DNA of 64,000 nt, from the NCBI RefSeq assembly GCF_009740395.1, contig NZ_WOXT01000001.1, positions 430,464 through 494,463 on the forward strand. The letters are read 5' to 3'. Each line of letters begins with the position of its first letter. Within the stretch, counting starts at the first letter, position 1. The position numbers were made by a program, and so were the translations under genes. This stretch comes from Noviluteimonas gilva. GTDB taxonomy: Bacteria > Pseudomonadota > Gammaproteobacteria > Xanthomonadales > Xanthomonadaceae. The notes beneath the pieces are model-generated. The model made no database searches, was not told the origin of the DNA, and worked only from the letters and a program-made list of their open reading frames with translations. Of this stretch, positions 38,901 to 46,684 are shown one piece after another.

Positions 38901-39174
38901 GACCGGTTACGGGCTGACGCTCGGCATCCATTCGCGCATCGACGAGACGATCGAACACATCGTGTCGCGCGTGAAGGTGGGCAATGCGTACGTCAACCGC
39001 AACCAGATCGGCGCGGTCGTCGGCGTGCAGCCCTTCGGCGGCCAGGGATTGAGCGGCACGGGCCCGAAGGCCGGTGGCCCGCACTACCTGCCGCGCTTCG
39101 GCACGGAGAAGACGGTGACGGTGAACACGACGGCGGCGGGTGGCAACGCATCGCTGCTGACGCTCGGCGAATAA
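35956..39174 (+). CDS. putA: Bifunctional proline dehydrogenase / P5C dehydrogenase
   Basis: 1072 residues. The proline dehydrogenase barrel (about 170-480) contains GKFVGTDVFAAPSISVKLSA and RLVKGAYWDSEVKRAQ. The aldehyde dehydrogenase domain (about 560-1040) has ISPWNFPLAIFLGQ, the Glu of IAETGGQNALIGDSSA and catalytic Cys861 in SAGQRCSAARVL. It oxidises proline to glutamate via FAD and NAD at the inner membrane. There is no N-terminal ribbon-helix-helix domain, so unlike E. coli PutA it should not repress its own gene. Divergent from the DUF2244 gene; ends at a strong terminator. Confidence 0.96.
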   Translation: MNSLPLPATAERPLLSPELPASPDPLRAAITAAWVRDETEHVRELLAQARQPDADRAAIQATAADLVRRVRARAQDQGAIEAFMRQYDLGSEEGVLLMCVAEALLRIPDQETADKLIRDKLGEADWKRHMGQSDSILVNASTWGLMLTGHLVDLADDTKHDVHNAFKRLIGRIGEPVVRLAVRQAMRIMGHQFVMGRTIGEALARSRKGDNAAYRYSFDMLGEGALTTKDALRYLGAYREAIKAIGTSGKFVGTDVFAAPSISVKLSALHPRYELAKRARVMAELVPRVLELAQLAKSYGIGFTIDAEEADRLELSLDVIGAAYADASLDGWEGYGLAVQAYQKRAPFAIDWLADLARRTGRRIPVRLVKGAYWDSEVKRAQVDGQAGYPVFTRKPNTDVSYLANARRMLDASDAIYPMFATHNAHTIAAIHRLARNGTTRKAFEFQKLHGMGDDLYAEVVPADRLDVPCRVYAPVGSHEDLLPYLVRRLLENGANSSFVNRITDESVAIDDLVKDPVEIVDGFDTIPHPRIPLPRDVYRSQAHDIADERDNSMGLNLANDAQLRALAEQLNSAVTGNWRALPLVPGATPGGADIAVTNPADRREQVGTWRAADAATVEQALRNAVDAQPKWDATPAASRAAILEHAATLLEARMPQFMAMCTKEAGKTIPDGVAEVREAVDFLRYYAGQARKLFGHPEKLPGPTGESNELHLGGRGVFVCISPWNFPLAIFLGQVAAALAAGNSVIAKPAEQTNLIGYYAVKLLHEAGVPEAVVQFLPGDGATVGAALTKDPRVAGVAFTGSTDTARAINRALAARDAAIGVLIAETGGQNALIGDSSALPEQLIKDALSSAFTSAGQRCSAARVLFVQDDIADKTIGMLAGAMAELQVGDPGLLSTDVGPVIDKDAFAMLESHGKRMRSEAKLIAEAKMDASTEHGTYFAPVAFEIDSIDRLHKEVFGPALHVVRWKAEDLDKVIDAINATGYGLTLGIHSRIDETIEHIVSRVKVGNAYVNRNQIGAVVGVQPFGGQGLSGTGPKAGGPHYLPRFGTEKTVTVNTTAAGGNASLLTLGE

Positions 39175-39191
39175 GCTTCTTCGCAGGCATG

Positions 39192-39221
39192 AAAAAAGCC
39201 CCGCTTTCGCGGGGCTTTTTT
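39192..39221. terminator. Bidirectional terminator shared by putA and the FadL-type gene
   Basis: GCCCCGC (39198-39204) pairs with GCGGGGC (39209-39215) around TTTC, with six As before (39192-39197) and six Ts after. It can end transcripts arriving from both sides, serving two convergent genes. Confidence 0.9.
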
Positions 39222-39241
39222 GTTTTGCCTTGTCGCTGCGC

Positions 39242-40630
39242 TTAGAACTTGTACTGGCCCGAAAGGCCCCACAGGTTCACGTTCGCGTCGTACGTACCGA
39301 CCAGCGTCGAGCCGCTGGTGGCCAGCGACGGCGCGAGGTTGACGGTCGGATCGTCCGTCTCGATGCGCGTGTAGCCGGCGCTGATTTCCCAATGTTCGCT
39401 CGGGGCCCAGGTGGCGCCGACCGAGAGCCACTGGCGGTCGGCGTCGGGCAGGCGCGGGGTACGCGTTTCATCGCGCGTCGGCGACTGGTCCTGCGCGTAA
39501 CCGGCGCGGAGGGTCCATTGGTCATTGAGCGCGTATTCGGCGCCGAGCGACCAGAACGAGGTATCCGACCACTGGAACTCCTCGACGGCCGGGTTCGGCT
39601 GCTGGCGCGGGTTCTGGAACGCGATCGCGACTTCCTGCAGCGAGGACCACTGCGTGTACGACCAGTCGCCCATGACGGTGAAGTCGTCGGTGATGCCGTA
39701 GGTGACCGAGATCGTGTCGACCGACGGGGTCGTCAGCGACGCGCCGCCGCCCGTGTCGACGAACTGGCCCGGCGCGCCGATGGCGAGCAGCGGGGAGACG
39801 TTCGCCGGGACGGTGAAGTCGGCCGTGCCTTCGATGTCGTGCTGGATTTCCGAACGGTGCGAGAAGCCCAGCGAGAAGTTCTCGCTCGGGTGGATGTGCA
39901 TGCCGGCGATCCAGCCGATGCCGGTGTCGTCGCCGGTCACTTCGATCGTGCCGTCGTTCTTCTGCGGGCCGTACGGAGCGGCGACCGGGTTCGGGGTGAC
40001 GCACAGCGCGACGTTGATCGAGCAGATGCGCGAACCGAAGTCGATGGCCTTCGACAGCGTGGCTTCGGCGCGCTCGTACACCAGGCCGAGGCCGAAGGAG
40101 ACGTCGCTGCCGAAATCGAACGAAGCGGCGAACGTCAGGTCGACGGTCTTCACTTCCGACTTGATGGCGGTGTAGCGGCCGACCCAGGTGGGTTCGTATT
40201 CGGTCTTCAGACCGAACGGCGCGCTGACCATCGCACCGAGCGTCACGCCCGAATCGCCCATCGGGAAGATGGCCGACAGCGCGGGGATCGGGGTGGTGTC
40301 GCCAGCGTCGCCGCCGTCGCCGCCGACCAGCGGCTGCTGCAGCGGCGAACCCGCGGCAGCGGAACCGCCGCCGGTGAAGCCTGCCGAGAGGTCGACGATC
40401 GTGACGTCGGCCTGCACCGTCGTCTTCTTGAAGGTCGACATGGCGGCGGGATTGTTGGAAACCACGGAGGCGTCGCCGCTGGCGGACGCGCTGCCCGCGA
40501 ACGCGCGGCCCATCGCCTTGACGCTGTTTTCCTTGAGCTGGAAGCCGGACGCATGGGCCTGGCCGATCGCAAGACCGCCCGCGACGGCGAGCGCGAGTGC
40601 GGAGATGCGGATGACGTTGTTCGATTGCAT
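39242..40630 (-). CDS. fadL: FadL-family outer membrane transport protein
   Basis: 462 residues with a signal peptide cleaved near HASG (residue 28). The mature N-terminus SGFQLKENSVKAMGRAFAGS and SVVSNNPAAMSTF contain the NPA motif of the FadL hatch domain. The rest is a 14-strand beta-barrel pattern ending with an aromatic C-terminal residue (GLSGQYKF), as required for barrel insertion. It takes up long-chain fatty acids or other hydrophobic compounds. Two Cys (CSINVALC) in an outer loop could form a disulfide. FadL versus a hydrocarbon-uptake relative cannot be settled by eye. Confidence 0.88.
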   Translation of the reverse strand: MQSNNVIRISALALAVAGGLAIGQAHASGFQLKENSVKAMGRAFAGSASASGDASVVSNNPAAMSTFKKTTVQADVTIVDLSAGFTGGGSAAAGSPLQQPLVGGDGGDAGDTTPIPALSAIFPMGDSGVTLGAMVSAPFGLKTEYEPTWVGRYTAIKSEVKTVDLTFAASFDFGSDVSFGLGLVYERAEATLSKAIDFGSRICSINVALCVTPNPVAAPYGPQKNDGTIEVTGDDTGIGWIAGMHIHPSENFSLGFSHRSEIQHDIEGTADFTVPANVSPLLAIGAPGQFVDTGGGASLTTPSVDTISVTYGITDDFTVMGDWSYTQWSSLQEVAIAFQNPRQQPNPAVEEFQWSDTSFWSLGAEYALNDQWTLRAGYAQDQSPTRDETRTPRLPDADRQWLSVGATWAPSEHWEISAGYTRIETDDPTVNLAPSLATSGSTLVGTYDANVNLWGLSGQYKF

Positions 40631-40734
40631 TGCGTGTTGTCTCCGGTGACGAATTTTTTGGTTTTGGGCTCGGGAGGCTCTACGGCCTGCGCCGGCGCGT
40701 GCCGGAACCCCTCCCGACGTACGACGCCGTAGGG

Positions 40735-40764
40735 AAGATACACAAGTCGTTAACTTGTTGCTAA
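40735..40764 (-). promoter_or_regulatory. Predicted fadL promoter with an inverted repeat in its spacer
   Basis: On the minus strand, TTAGCA (40764-40759) and TATCTT (40740-40735) are 18 bases apart. The spacer is almost filled by ACAAGT (40742-40747), five bases, ACTTGT (40753-40758), a perfect 6-bp inverted repeat. A repressor bound there would block RNA polymerase. The predicted 5' leader is about 100 bases. Confidence 0.5.
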
Positions 40765-40839
40765 CGCCGTGCTGCCGATTTCGTAACGAACGCTCGTTCG
40801 CTTTTTGGGCTCGGGTTCAGCGGTTAGGATCGGCCGGCC

Positions 40840-41532
40840 ATGTTCGTCTCCCTCCCTACCCGCCAGAAGCGCGGCCTGCGATGGGCCACGCCGCTGCTGG
40901 TTGTCCTGCTGACCGCGGCCTTCCTGTGGGCGACCATGGGGACGAGCGGCGAGCAGCGGGCGCTGGTCATGGGATGGGGCGCGCTGTCGGGCGGCTTCAT
41001 GTCGCCCGATGCCTGGCCGGCGGCCCTGCAGGACGGGCGGGCGCTGCGGCTGGTCACGGCCCTGTTCCTCCATGCCGACTGGGCCCATCTGGTCGGCAAC
41101 CTGGTGTTCCTGCTGATCTTCGGCCTGCCCGCCGAGCGGGCGATGGGGCCGTGGCGCTTCCTCGGCCTGTTCCTCTTGGGCGGTGCGGTCGCCAACCTCG
41201 CCGCGGCGCTGACCATCGGCGCGCCGGACCGGATCATCATCGGGGCGAGCGGCGCGGTGTCGGCGGTGATCGGCGCGTACCTGGCCTTGTTCCCGCGCGC
41301 GAAGCTCGGCGTCGTCCTGCCGCTCGGCTTGTTCCTGGAATTCGTGCGCGCGCCCGCCTCGCTGTTGATCGGCATCTGGGCGTTGCTGCAGGTCGTGTTC
41401 GCCTACATCGGGCCCACGCTCGGCGCGGTGGCCTGGTGGGCGCACCTGGCGGGCTTCGCGTTCGGCGTGGTGTTCGCCGTGCTGGTGCGCGCGGCGATCG
41501 CGCGGCGTTTGCGGCGGCAGCGCGGGTTCTGA
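40840..41532 (+). CDS. Rhomboid family intramembrane serine protease
   Basis: 230 residues with six helices. FLHADWAHLVGNLVFLLIFG supplies the oxyanion His/Asn, IIGASGAVSAVIGAYLALFP has catalytic Ser138 in GASG, and WWAHLAGFAFGVVF gives catalytic His202, so the dyad is intact. Rhomboids cut transmembrane segments of other proteins. It is divergent from fadL; a 14-bp inverted repeat CGAAC-N4-GTTCG (40787-40800) sits 40 bases upstream. Confidence 0.88.
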   Translation: MFVSLPTRQKRGLRWATPLLVVLLTAAFLWATMGTSGEQRALVMGWGALSGGFMSPDAWPAALQDGRALRLVTALFLHADWAHLVGNLVFLLIFGLPAERAMGPWRFLGLFLLGGAVANLAAALTIGAPDRIIIGASGAVSAVIGAYLALFPRAKLGVVLPLGLFLEFVRAPASLLIGIWALLQVVFAYIGPTLGAVAWWAHLAGFAFGVVFAVLVRAAIARRLRRQRGF

Positions 41533-41545
41533 GGCCCGCGCCGGA

Positions 41546-42916
41546 TCAGTTCTTCTTCGGCGCGCTCGGCGACGGCGAGGTCACCGCCACGTTCTTCTTG
41601 AGTTCGACCAGCGCGGCCGTGATCGGCGCATCGCCGTCGAGCACTTCGCCCGCGTTGGAGCCCGCGATCTCTTCGTCGCCGCGCAAGTGGCCCGGCAACG
41701 TGGCTTCGCTGTAACCGGCCTTGCCGCCGTTGACCGCATCCTTCGCCGGGCGCAACACGACATCGGGCTGGATGCCGAGCGCCTGGATCGACTTCCCGCT
41801 CGGCGTGTAATAGCGCGCGGTGGTGAGCTTGACCGAGTCGCCGTTGTCGAGCGGAAGCAGCGTCTGCACCGAACCTTTGCCGAAGGTGCGGCTGCCGACT
41901 ACGCGCGCGCGGTTGTTGTCGCGCAACGCACCGGCGAGCACTTCCGACGCACTCGCCGAACCGGCGTCGACCAACACGACCACGGGCGCGCCGTTCAAAC
42001 GATCGCCCGGCGTCGCGCTGAATTCCGCATCGCTCAGCGCCACGCGACCGCGCGTGCTGACGATCTTGCCCTTGTCGAGCAACTCGTCGGCGATCTGGAC
42101 CGCGGCGGTGAGCAGGCCACCGGGATTGCTGCGCAGGTCGAGCACGAGCCCGCGCAACTTGCCGCCGGCTTCGAGCGTGTCGAGTGCGCGCGAGAAATCC
42201 GCGGCCGTGTCGGCCTGGAAGGTCGCGACGCGGATGTAGCCGTAGCCCGGTTCGAGCGCGCGCGAACGCACGCTGGTCACGCGGATCTTTTCGCGCGTGA
42301 GCGTGACGTCGAACGGCTTGGGCTTGCTTTCGCGCACGATGGTCAGCACGACCTTCGTGCCCGGCGGCCCACGCAGCGGCGCGGTGTTGCCGTCGGCATC
42401 GTCGTCGTCGGCGCTGTCCTCGGCAGTTGCCGAATCGCTCACCGATTTACCGTCGATGGCGATGATGATGTCGTTGGCCTGGATGCCGGCGCGCGCGGCC
42501 GGCGTGTCGTCGATCGGCGAGACGACCTTGAGCGTGCGATCGGGCAGCGTCATCAGTTCGACGCCGACACCGGTGTACGCACCCTGCGTCTGTTCGTCGA
42601 AGGCTTTCGCGTCGCGCTTGGGCAGGTAGGCGCTGTGCGGATCCAGGTCGAGCAACAGGCCGCGCACCGCCGAGTCCATCAACTTCTTGTCGTCGACCGG
42701 ATCGACGTAGGCTTCCTTCACCGCGTTGTAGACCCACACGTAACGACGGATTTCGTCGAGCGGGATCCTGGTCGTGCTTTCGGCGGCATCGGGATCGTCG
42801 CTGGTCGAGACCTGCTGCTCCGCCTGTTGTTCCGGCGCGGCGGTCGCGGGCGCTTCCTGCGCGAAGGCGCAGCCCGAAGCGAGCAGCAGCAGGAGGGCGT
42901 AGGACGGCTTGCGCAT
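41546..42916 (-). CDS. C-terminal processing peptidase, S41 family
   Basis: 456 residues. The exported N-terminus (LLLLASGCAFAQEAP) could be cut by signal peptidase I after AFA or be a lipoprotein at Cys16. A PDZ domain (about 110-210) with GVGVELMTLPDRTLKVVSP precedes the protease domain with GYIRVATFQ, LDLRSNPGGLL, and the Ser-Lys dyad: GSASASE (Ser322) and FGKGSVQT (Lys347), exactly 25 apart as in CtpA. An acidic insertion (DSADDDDADGN, about 167-177) lies inside the PDZ region. It degrades or trims periplasmic proteins. Last in gpmI-envC-ctp. Confidence 0.92.
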   Translation of the reverse strand: MRKPSYALLLLLASGCAFAQEAPATAAPEQQAEQQVSTSDDPDAAESTTRIPLDEIRRYVWVYNAVKEAYVDPVDDKKLMDSAVRGLLLDLDPHSAYLPKRDAKAFDEQTQGAYTGVGVELMTLPDRTLKVVSPIDDTPAARAGIQANDIIIAIDGKSVSDSATAEDSADDDDADGNTAPLRGPPGTKVVLTIVRESKPKPFDVTLTREKIRVTSVRSRALEPGYGYIRVATFQADTAADFSRALDTLEAGGKLRGLVLDLRSNPGGLLTAAVQIADELLDKGKIVSTRGRVALSDAEFSATPGDRLNGAPVVVLVDAGSASASEVLAGALRDNNRARVVGSRTFGKGSVQTLLPLDNGDSVKLTTARYYTPSGKSIQALGIQPDVVLRPAKDAVNGGKAGYSEATLPGHLRGDEEIAGSNAGEVLDGDAPITAALVELKKNVAVTSPSPSAPKKN

Positions 42917-43013
42917 GAGAGGGTCCGGTGCGGAGGGGGCGCGGAATACGACTTCGATTATGCAAGCGTGGCGCGTTCGCGCGTTAAGGGCGCGTGGCGT
43001 TGGTCATTCGTGG

Positions 43014-44243
43014 TCACTGGCGTTTCAGCCACGTGTCGGGATTCACGGGCTGGCCGTTGCGGCGCAGTTCGAAATACAGCGCCGCGCGACCCTGCGCACC
43101 CGAGTTGCCCACGCTGGCCAGGCCGTCGCCGCGCTTGACCGCATCGCCGGCATCTTTGAGCAGCGCATCGTTGTGCGCGTACAGGCTCATGTAGCCGTTG
43201 CCGTGGTCGACGATGAGGATCAGGCCGTAGCCGTTCATCCAGTCGGCGAAGACGACGCGACCGTCGGCCACCGCCTTGACGGTGGTGCCCGCGGGCGCGG
43301 CGATGAGGACGCCCTGGCTGGTGCGGCCATCGGGCATCGGGCCGCCGTAGCGCGCGAGCAGGCTGCCGGAGACCGGCCAGCTCAGGCCGCCGACCTGCAG
43401 TGCCGGGCCGGTGGTCGTGTTCGGGCGCAGCGGCGTGCCGGGGCCGGGCGTGGTGCTTTTGCTCGCGGCTTTCGCCTTGGCCGCGGCGCGGCGCTCGGCG
43501 GCGGCCTGCTCGCGCGCGGCCTTCGCCGCGGCGGCGCGCAACTGTGCGAGCAATTGCTGCAAGGACTTCGCGTCCTGGCCGAGCGCGCGTTCGCGGCTCG
43601 CGCGGTCCTTGTATTTCGATTCGATCTGTTCGACCAGCTTTGCGCGATCGGTGCGCGCGTCCTGCAACGACGCCAGTTGCGTGCGTTGTTCGCGACGTGC
43701 GGCGTCCAGCGCGGTGCGGCGATCGACGATCTGTTGTTCGAGCACGTCGACTTCGTGGAGTTCCGCGGTGAGCGTGCGGATCCGTTCGGCGCGATCGCGT
43801 TGTGCGTACCGGTGATAGGCGAGCGTGCGCTGCGCTTCGTCCACGGTGTCCTGCGCGAGCAGGGCCTTGAGCGCGGAGTCGTCGCCGACGGTGTACGCGG
43901 CGCGCACCAGTTGGCGAAGTTCGGTGCGGCGCGCGACCAGCCCGGTGTTGAGCGTGTCGCGACGCTTTTGCAGATCGGCGAGCGCGACCTGGTCGCGGGC
44001 GAGCGCACGTTCGGTGTCGCGCACCGCACGGCCGACGCGACCGACTTCCTCGTCGGCATCGCGCAACTTGCGCGACGCATCGCCGCGCTGGCCTTCGAGC
44101 TTGCGGCGTTCGGCCGCGACGTCCTTCAGCTCGCTTCGGACCTTCTTGAGTTGTTGCTCGGCGTCCTTGCTGCTTTGCGAAGACGCGGCCCCGGCCGTCA
44201 GCGACAGCGCGAGGGCGACGGTGAACGCGGCAAGATATTTCAA
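43014..44243 (-). CDS. envC: EnvC-like murein hydrolase activator
   Basis: 409 residues with signal peptide (1-22), a long coiled coil (about 25-250, rich in Glu/Lys/Arg heptads) and a C-terminal LytM/M23 domain (about 285-409). The LytM zinc ligands are lost: the usual HxGxD position reads [11 protein letters not shown] and the HLHFE position reads ALYFELR. This is the EnvC pattern: a non-catalytic LytM factor that activates amidases at the division site and is recruited by FtsEX. Its ATG overlaps the gpmI stop by 4 bp, the conserved gpmI-envC pairing. Confidence 0.9.
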   Translation of the reverse strand: MKYLAAFTVALALSLTAGAASSQSSKDAEQQLKKVRSELKDVAAERRKLEGQRGDASRKLRDADEEVGRVGRAVRDTERALARDQVALADLQKRRDTLNTGLVARRTELRQLVRAAYTVGDDSALKALLAQDTVDEAQRTLAYHRYAQRDRAERIRTLTAELHEVDVLEQQIVDRRTALDAARREQRTQLASLQDARTDRAKLVEQIESKYKDRASRERALGQDAKSLQQLLAQLRAAAAKAAREQAAAERRAAAKAKAASKSTTPGPGTPLRPNTTTGPALQVGGLSWPVSGSLLARYGGPMPDGRTSQGVLIAAPAGTTVKAVADGRVVFADWMNGYGLILIVDHGNGYMSLYAHNDALLKDAGDAVKRGDGLASVGNSGAQGRAALYFELRRNGQPVNPDTWLKRQ

Positions 44244-45802
44244 GCAGGTCCGATGAGGCTGTGGCCGGTCATCTCGGCCGGTTGCGGGAGACCGAGCAGG
44301 GCCAGCATCGTCGGCGCGACATCGCGCAACGCGCCGCCACTGCGCAAAGATTCGACGCGCGGGCCGCCATAGATGGGCGTGCCGACGTAAACGAATGGCA
44401 CCGGCCCCACGGTGTGGGCGGTGTGCGGCTGGCCGGTGTCGGGATCGCGCATTTGCTCGAGGTTGCCGTGGTCGGCGGTGATGAGCAAGGCTCCCCCGCT
44501 GCGGCGCACGGCGGATTCGACGGCGCCGACCGCCACGTCGACCGCCTGCGCGGCCAGGATCGCGGCCGCGATGTTGCCGGTGTGGCCGACCATGTCGGGG
44601 TTGGCGATGTTGCAGACGATGACGTCGAAGGCCTGGGAATCGATCGCTTCGACGAGTTTCGCCGTGAGTTCGGGGCAGCTCATTTCCGGTTGCAGGTCGT
44701 AGGTGGCGACCTTCGGGCTCGGCACGAGGATGCGCGACTCGCCCGCGTAGGGATCTTCGCGGCCGCCGCTGAAGAAGAACGTCACGTGCGCGTACTTCTC
44801 GGTTTCGGCGATGCGCAGTTGCGTCAGGCCGTTTTCCGCGAGGAGTTCGCCGAGCGTGTGGCGAAGATCGTCCGGCGCGAACGCGACGGGCGCGTCGAGC
44901 CTGGCGTCGTATTCGGTGAGGCAGGTGAAGCGCGCCAGGTGCGGGCGGCGCGCGGTGAAGCCGTCGAAGTGCGGATCGACGAACGCCGACGCGAGCTGGC
45001 GCGCGCGGTCGGCGCGGAAGTTCATGAAGACCACCGCGTCGCCGTCGTGCATCGGCGTGGCGCCTGCGAGCACGGTGGGTGCGACGAATTCATCGGTCTC
45101 GCCGCGTTCGTACGCCGCGGCGAGCGCGGCGATCGCATCGGGTGCGCGATGGTCGGCGCGCGCTTCGACGATCGCATCCCACGCGCGGCGCACGCGATCC
45201 CAGCGCTTGTCGCGGTCCATCGCCCAATAGCGGCCGCCGACGGTGGCGATGCGGGCGTTGCCCAACGCGTCGCAGCGGCGTTGCAGCGCGACGAGGCTGG
45301 TGTGCGCGGATTGCGGCGGCGTGTCGCGGCCGTCGAGGAAGGCGTGGACGCGGACGCGTTCGACGCCCGCCTGCTTGGCGAGGTCGAGCATCGCGAAGAT
45401 GTGCGTCTCATGGCTGTGCACGCCGCCCGGCGATAGCAGGCCCATGACGTGCAGCGTGCCGCCCCCGTCGCGCGCGGCGGCGCAGCTGGCCAGGAGTTCG
45501 GCGTTGGTGAAGAAGCTGCCGTCCTCGATGGCGGCGTCCACGCGCGTCAGGTCCTGGTAGACGATCCGGCCGGCGCCCAGGTTCATGTGCCCGACTTCCG
45601 AATTGCCCATCTGCCCGTCGGGCAGGCCGACATGGCGGCCCTCGGTATGGATGAGCGTGTGCGGTTCGGTGGCCCAGAGGCGGCGCCAGTTCGGGATGTC
45701 GGCCTGGGCCAGCGCGTTGTCCGTCGGGTCCTCGCGATGGCCCCAGCCGTCGAGGATCAGCAGGACGACGGGCTTGGGACGGGAGGAGACGGCAGCAGGC
45801 AC
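44240..45802 (-). CDS. gpmI: 2,3-bisphosphoglycerate-independent phosphoglycerate mutase
   Basis: 520 residues, alkaline-phosphatase superfamily. [15 protein letters not shown] carries the first metal-binding Asp, [16 protein letters not shown] holds the phosphorylated Ser68, and the C-terminal ADHGNLEQM and [13 protein letters not shown] carry the remaining metal ligands. It interconverts 3- and 2-phosphoglycerate in glycolysis and gluconeogenesis, requiring Mn. First gene of the gpmI-envC-ctp unit on the minus strand. Confidence 0.97.
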   Translation of the reverse strand: MPAAVSSRPKPVVLLILDGWGHREDPTDNALAQADIPNWRRLWATEPHTLIHTEGRHVGLPDGQMGNSEVGHMNLGAGRIVYQDLTRVDAAIEDGSFFTNAELLASCAAARDGGGTLHVMGLLSPGGVHSHETHIFAMLDLAKQAGVERVRVHAFLDGRDTPPQSAHTSLVALQRRCDALGNARIATVGGRYWAMDRDKRWDRVRRAWDAIVEARADHRAPDAIAALAAAYERGETDEFVAPTVLAGATPMHDGDAVVFMNFRADRARQLASAFVDPHFDGFTARRPHLARFTCLTEYDARLDAPVAFAPDDLRHTLGELLAENGLTQLRIAETEKYAHVTFFFSGGREDPYAGESRILVPSPKVATYDLQPEMSCPELTAKLVEAIDSQAFDVIVCNIANPDMVGHTGNIAAAILAAQAVDVAVGAVESAVRRSGGALLITADHGNLEQMRDPDTGQPHTAHTVGPVPFVYVGTPIYGGPRVESLRSGGALRDVAPTMLALLGLPQPAEMTGHSLIGPA

Positions 45803-45917
45803 GGGGGCTCCGGCATGAACGGGGGACTGTGGAGGATTGTAACGAAGGGGGTTAAACCGAAGTCCTCTTCACCGCATCAGTTGATTGACACCCTGCCCCT
45901 TTCCACCAGGACCGACC

Positions 45918-46601
45918 ATGAAGCACGCCCGCCTCACCCTCGCCCTCGCGCTCGCCGTCGCGGCCCTCCCCGCCTTCGCGCAGCACCACGACGAGATCGA
46001 CAAGGTCAACGGCAGCATCACCGCGCAGCCCGGCGAAACCTACGCCGACCTGAGCACCGTCAACGGCAGCATCAAGGTCGAAAACAGCGCGCAGGCCGAC
46101 GACGTCGAAACCGTCAACGGCAGCATCTCCGGCGGCGACGCCATCCGCGTGCGCTCGCTAAGCACCGTCAACGGTGGCATCCGCATCGGCACGCAGGCGC
46201 AGGTGTCGGACACCATCGAAACCGTCAACGGCAGCATCTTCGTCGACCGCGGCGGCAACATCGGCGACGGCGTGAGCACGGTGAACGGTGCGATCGGCCT
46301 GGTCGACACCGATGTTGGCGGCGGCATCGAAACGGTGAATGGCGACATCACGGTCGGCGTCGGTTCGCACGTGCGCGGCGGCATCCACGTGGAGAAGCCG
46401 AACAACAACGGTTGGTTCCGGATGAACAACAAGCAGAAGCCGCCGCGCATCGTGATCGGCCCGAATGCGAAGGTCGACGGCGCGCTGGTCTTCGAACGCG
46501 ACGTCGTGCTTTACGTGCATTCGACCGCGAAGGTCGGCCGCATCAGCGGCGCGACGCCGATCGCCTTCAGCACGCAGACGGCGCCGGACGACCGTCGCTG
46601 A
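45918..46601 (+). CDS. Exported protein of tandem VNG repeats (predicted beta-solenoid)
   Basis: 227 residues with a signal peptide (1-21, AFAQ). Residues 27-160 are seven tandem copies of a unit beginning with (T/K)VNGxI, with VNG at 30, 48, 66, 84, 103, 122 and 140: spacing 18-19 residues, close to one turn of a right- or left-handed beta-helix. A Lys/Asn-rich connector (about 158-175) and a final beta-rich segment (IVIGPNAKVDGALVFERDVV, then LYVHSTAKVGRISG) resemble bactofilin or DUF4097/hexapeptide-like turns. No catalytic residues are evident. It is probably a structural or adhesive periplasmic/surface protein; no family name is certain. Confidence 0.8.
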   Translation: MKHARLTLALALAVAALPAFAQHHDEIDKVNGSITAQPGETYADLSTVNGSIKVENSAQADDVETVNGSISGGDAIRVRSLSTVNGGIRIGTQAQVSDTIETVNGSIFVDRGGNIGDGVSTVNGAIGLVDTDVGGGIETVNGDITVGVGSHVRGGIHVEKPNNNGWFRMNNKQKPPRIVIGPNAKVDGALVFERDVVLYVHSTAKVGRISGATPIAFSTQTAPDDRR

Positions 46602-46653
46602 CGTTTCCCGCCTCGCGGGCCGGCACGGGCCGGCCTGCGATGGCCGTGCTTAA

Positions 46654-46679
46654 ATCTCCGGGTTAGCCCACCCGGAGAT
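46654..46679. promoter_or_regulatory. 26-bp palindrome covering the start region of the M28 peptidase gene
   Basis: ATCTCCGGGT (46654-46663) and ACCCGGAGAT (46670-46679) form a perfect 10-bp inverted repeat around six bases. The right arm contains GGAG (46674-46677), the probable ribosome binding site for the ATG at 46685. A -10-like TTAAAT (46650-46655) touches the left arm. It can work as an RNA hairpin hiding the ribosome binding site or as an operator. Confidence 0.6.
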
Positions 46680-46684
46680 GGCGG

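Noticed and set aside
35923-39084. Open frame of about 1050 codons on the minus strand, antisense to putA
   Set aside because: It lies wholly opposite a well-conserved PutA gene. Long antisense frames are expected in G/C-rich codon-biased DNA; the translation is Arg/His-rich with no family motif.
43014-44243. Active M23 peptidase
   Set aside because: The zinc-ligand positions are replaced, so it is called an EnvC-type activator rather than an enzyme.
46005-46340. CRISPR-like repeat array suggested by recurring GTCAACGGCAGCATC
   Set aside because: The repeats keep reading frame, vary at third positions and encode the VNGSI protein units; there are no spacers and no cas genes.
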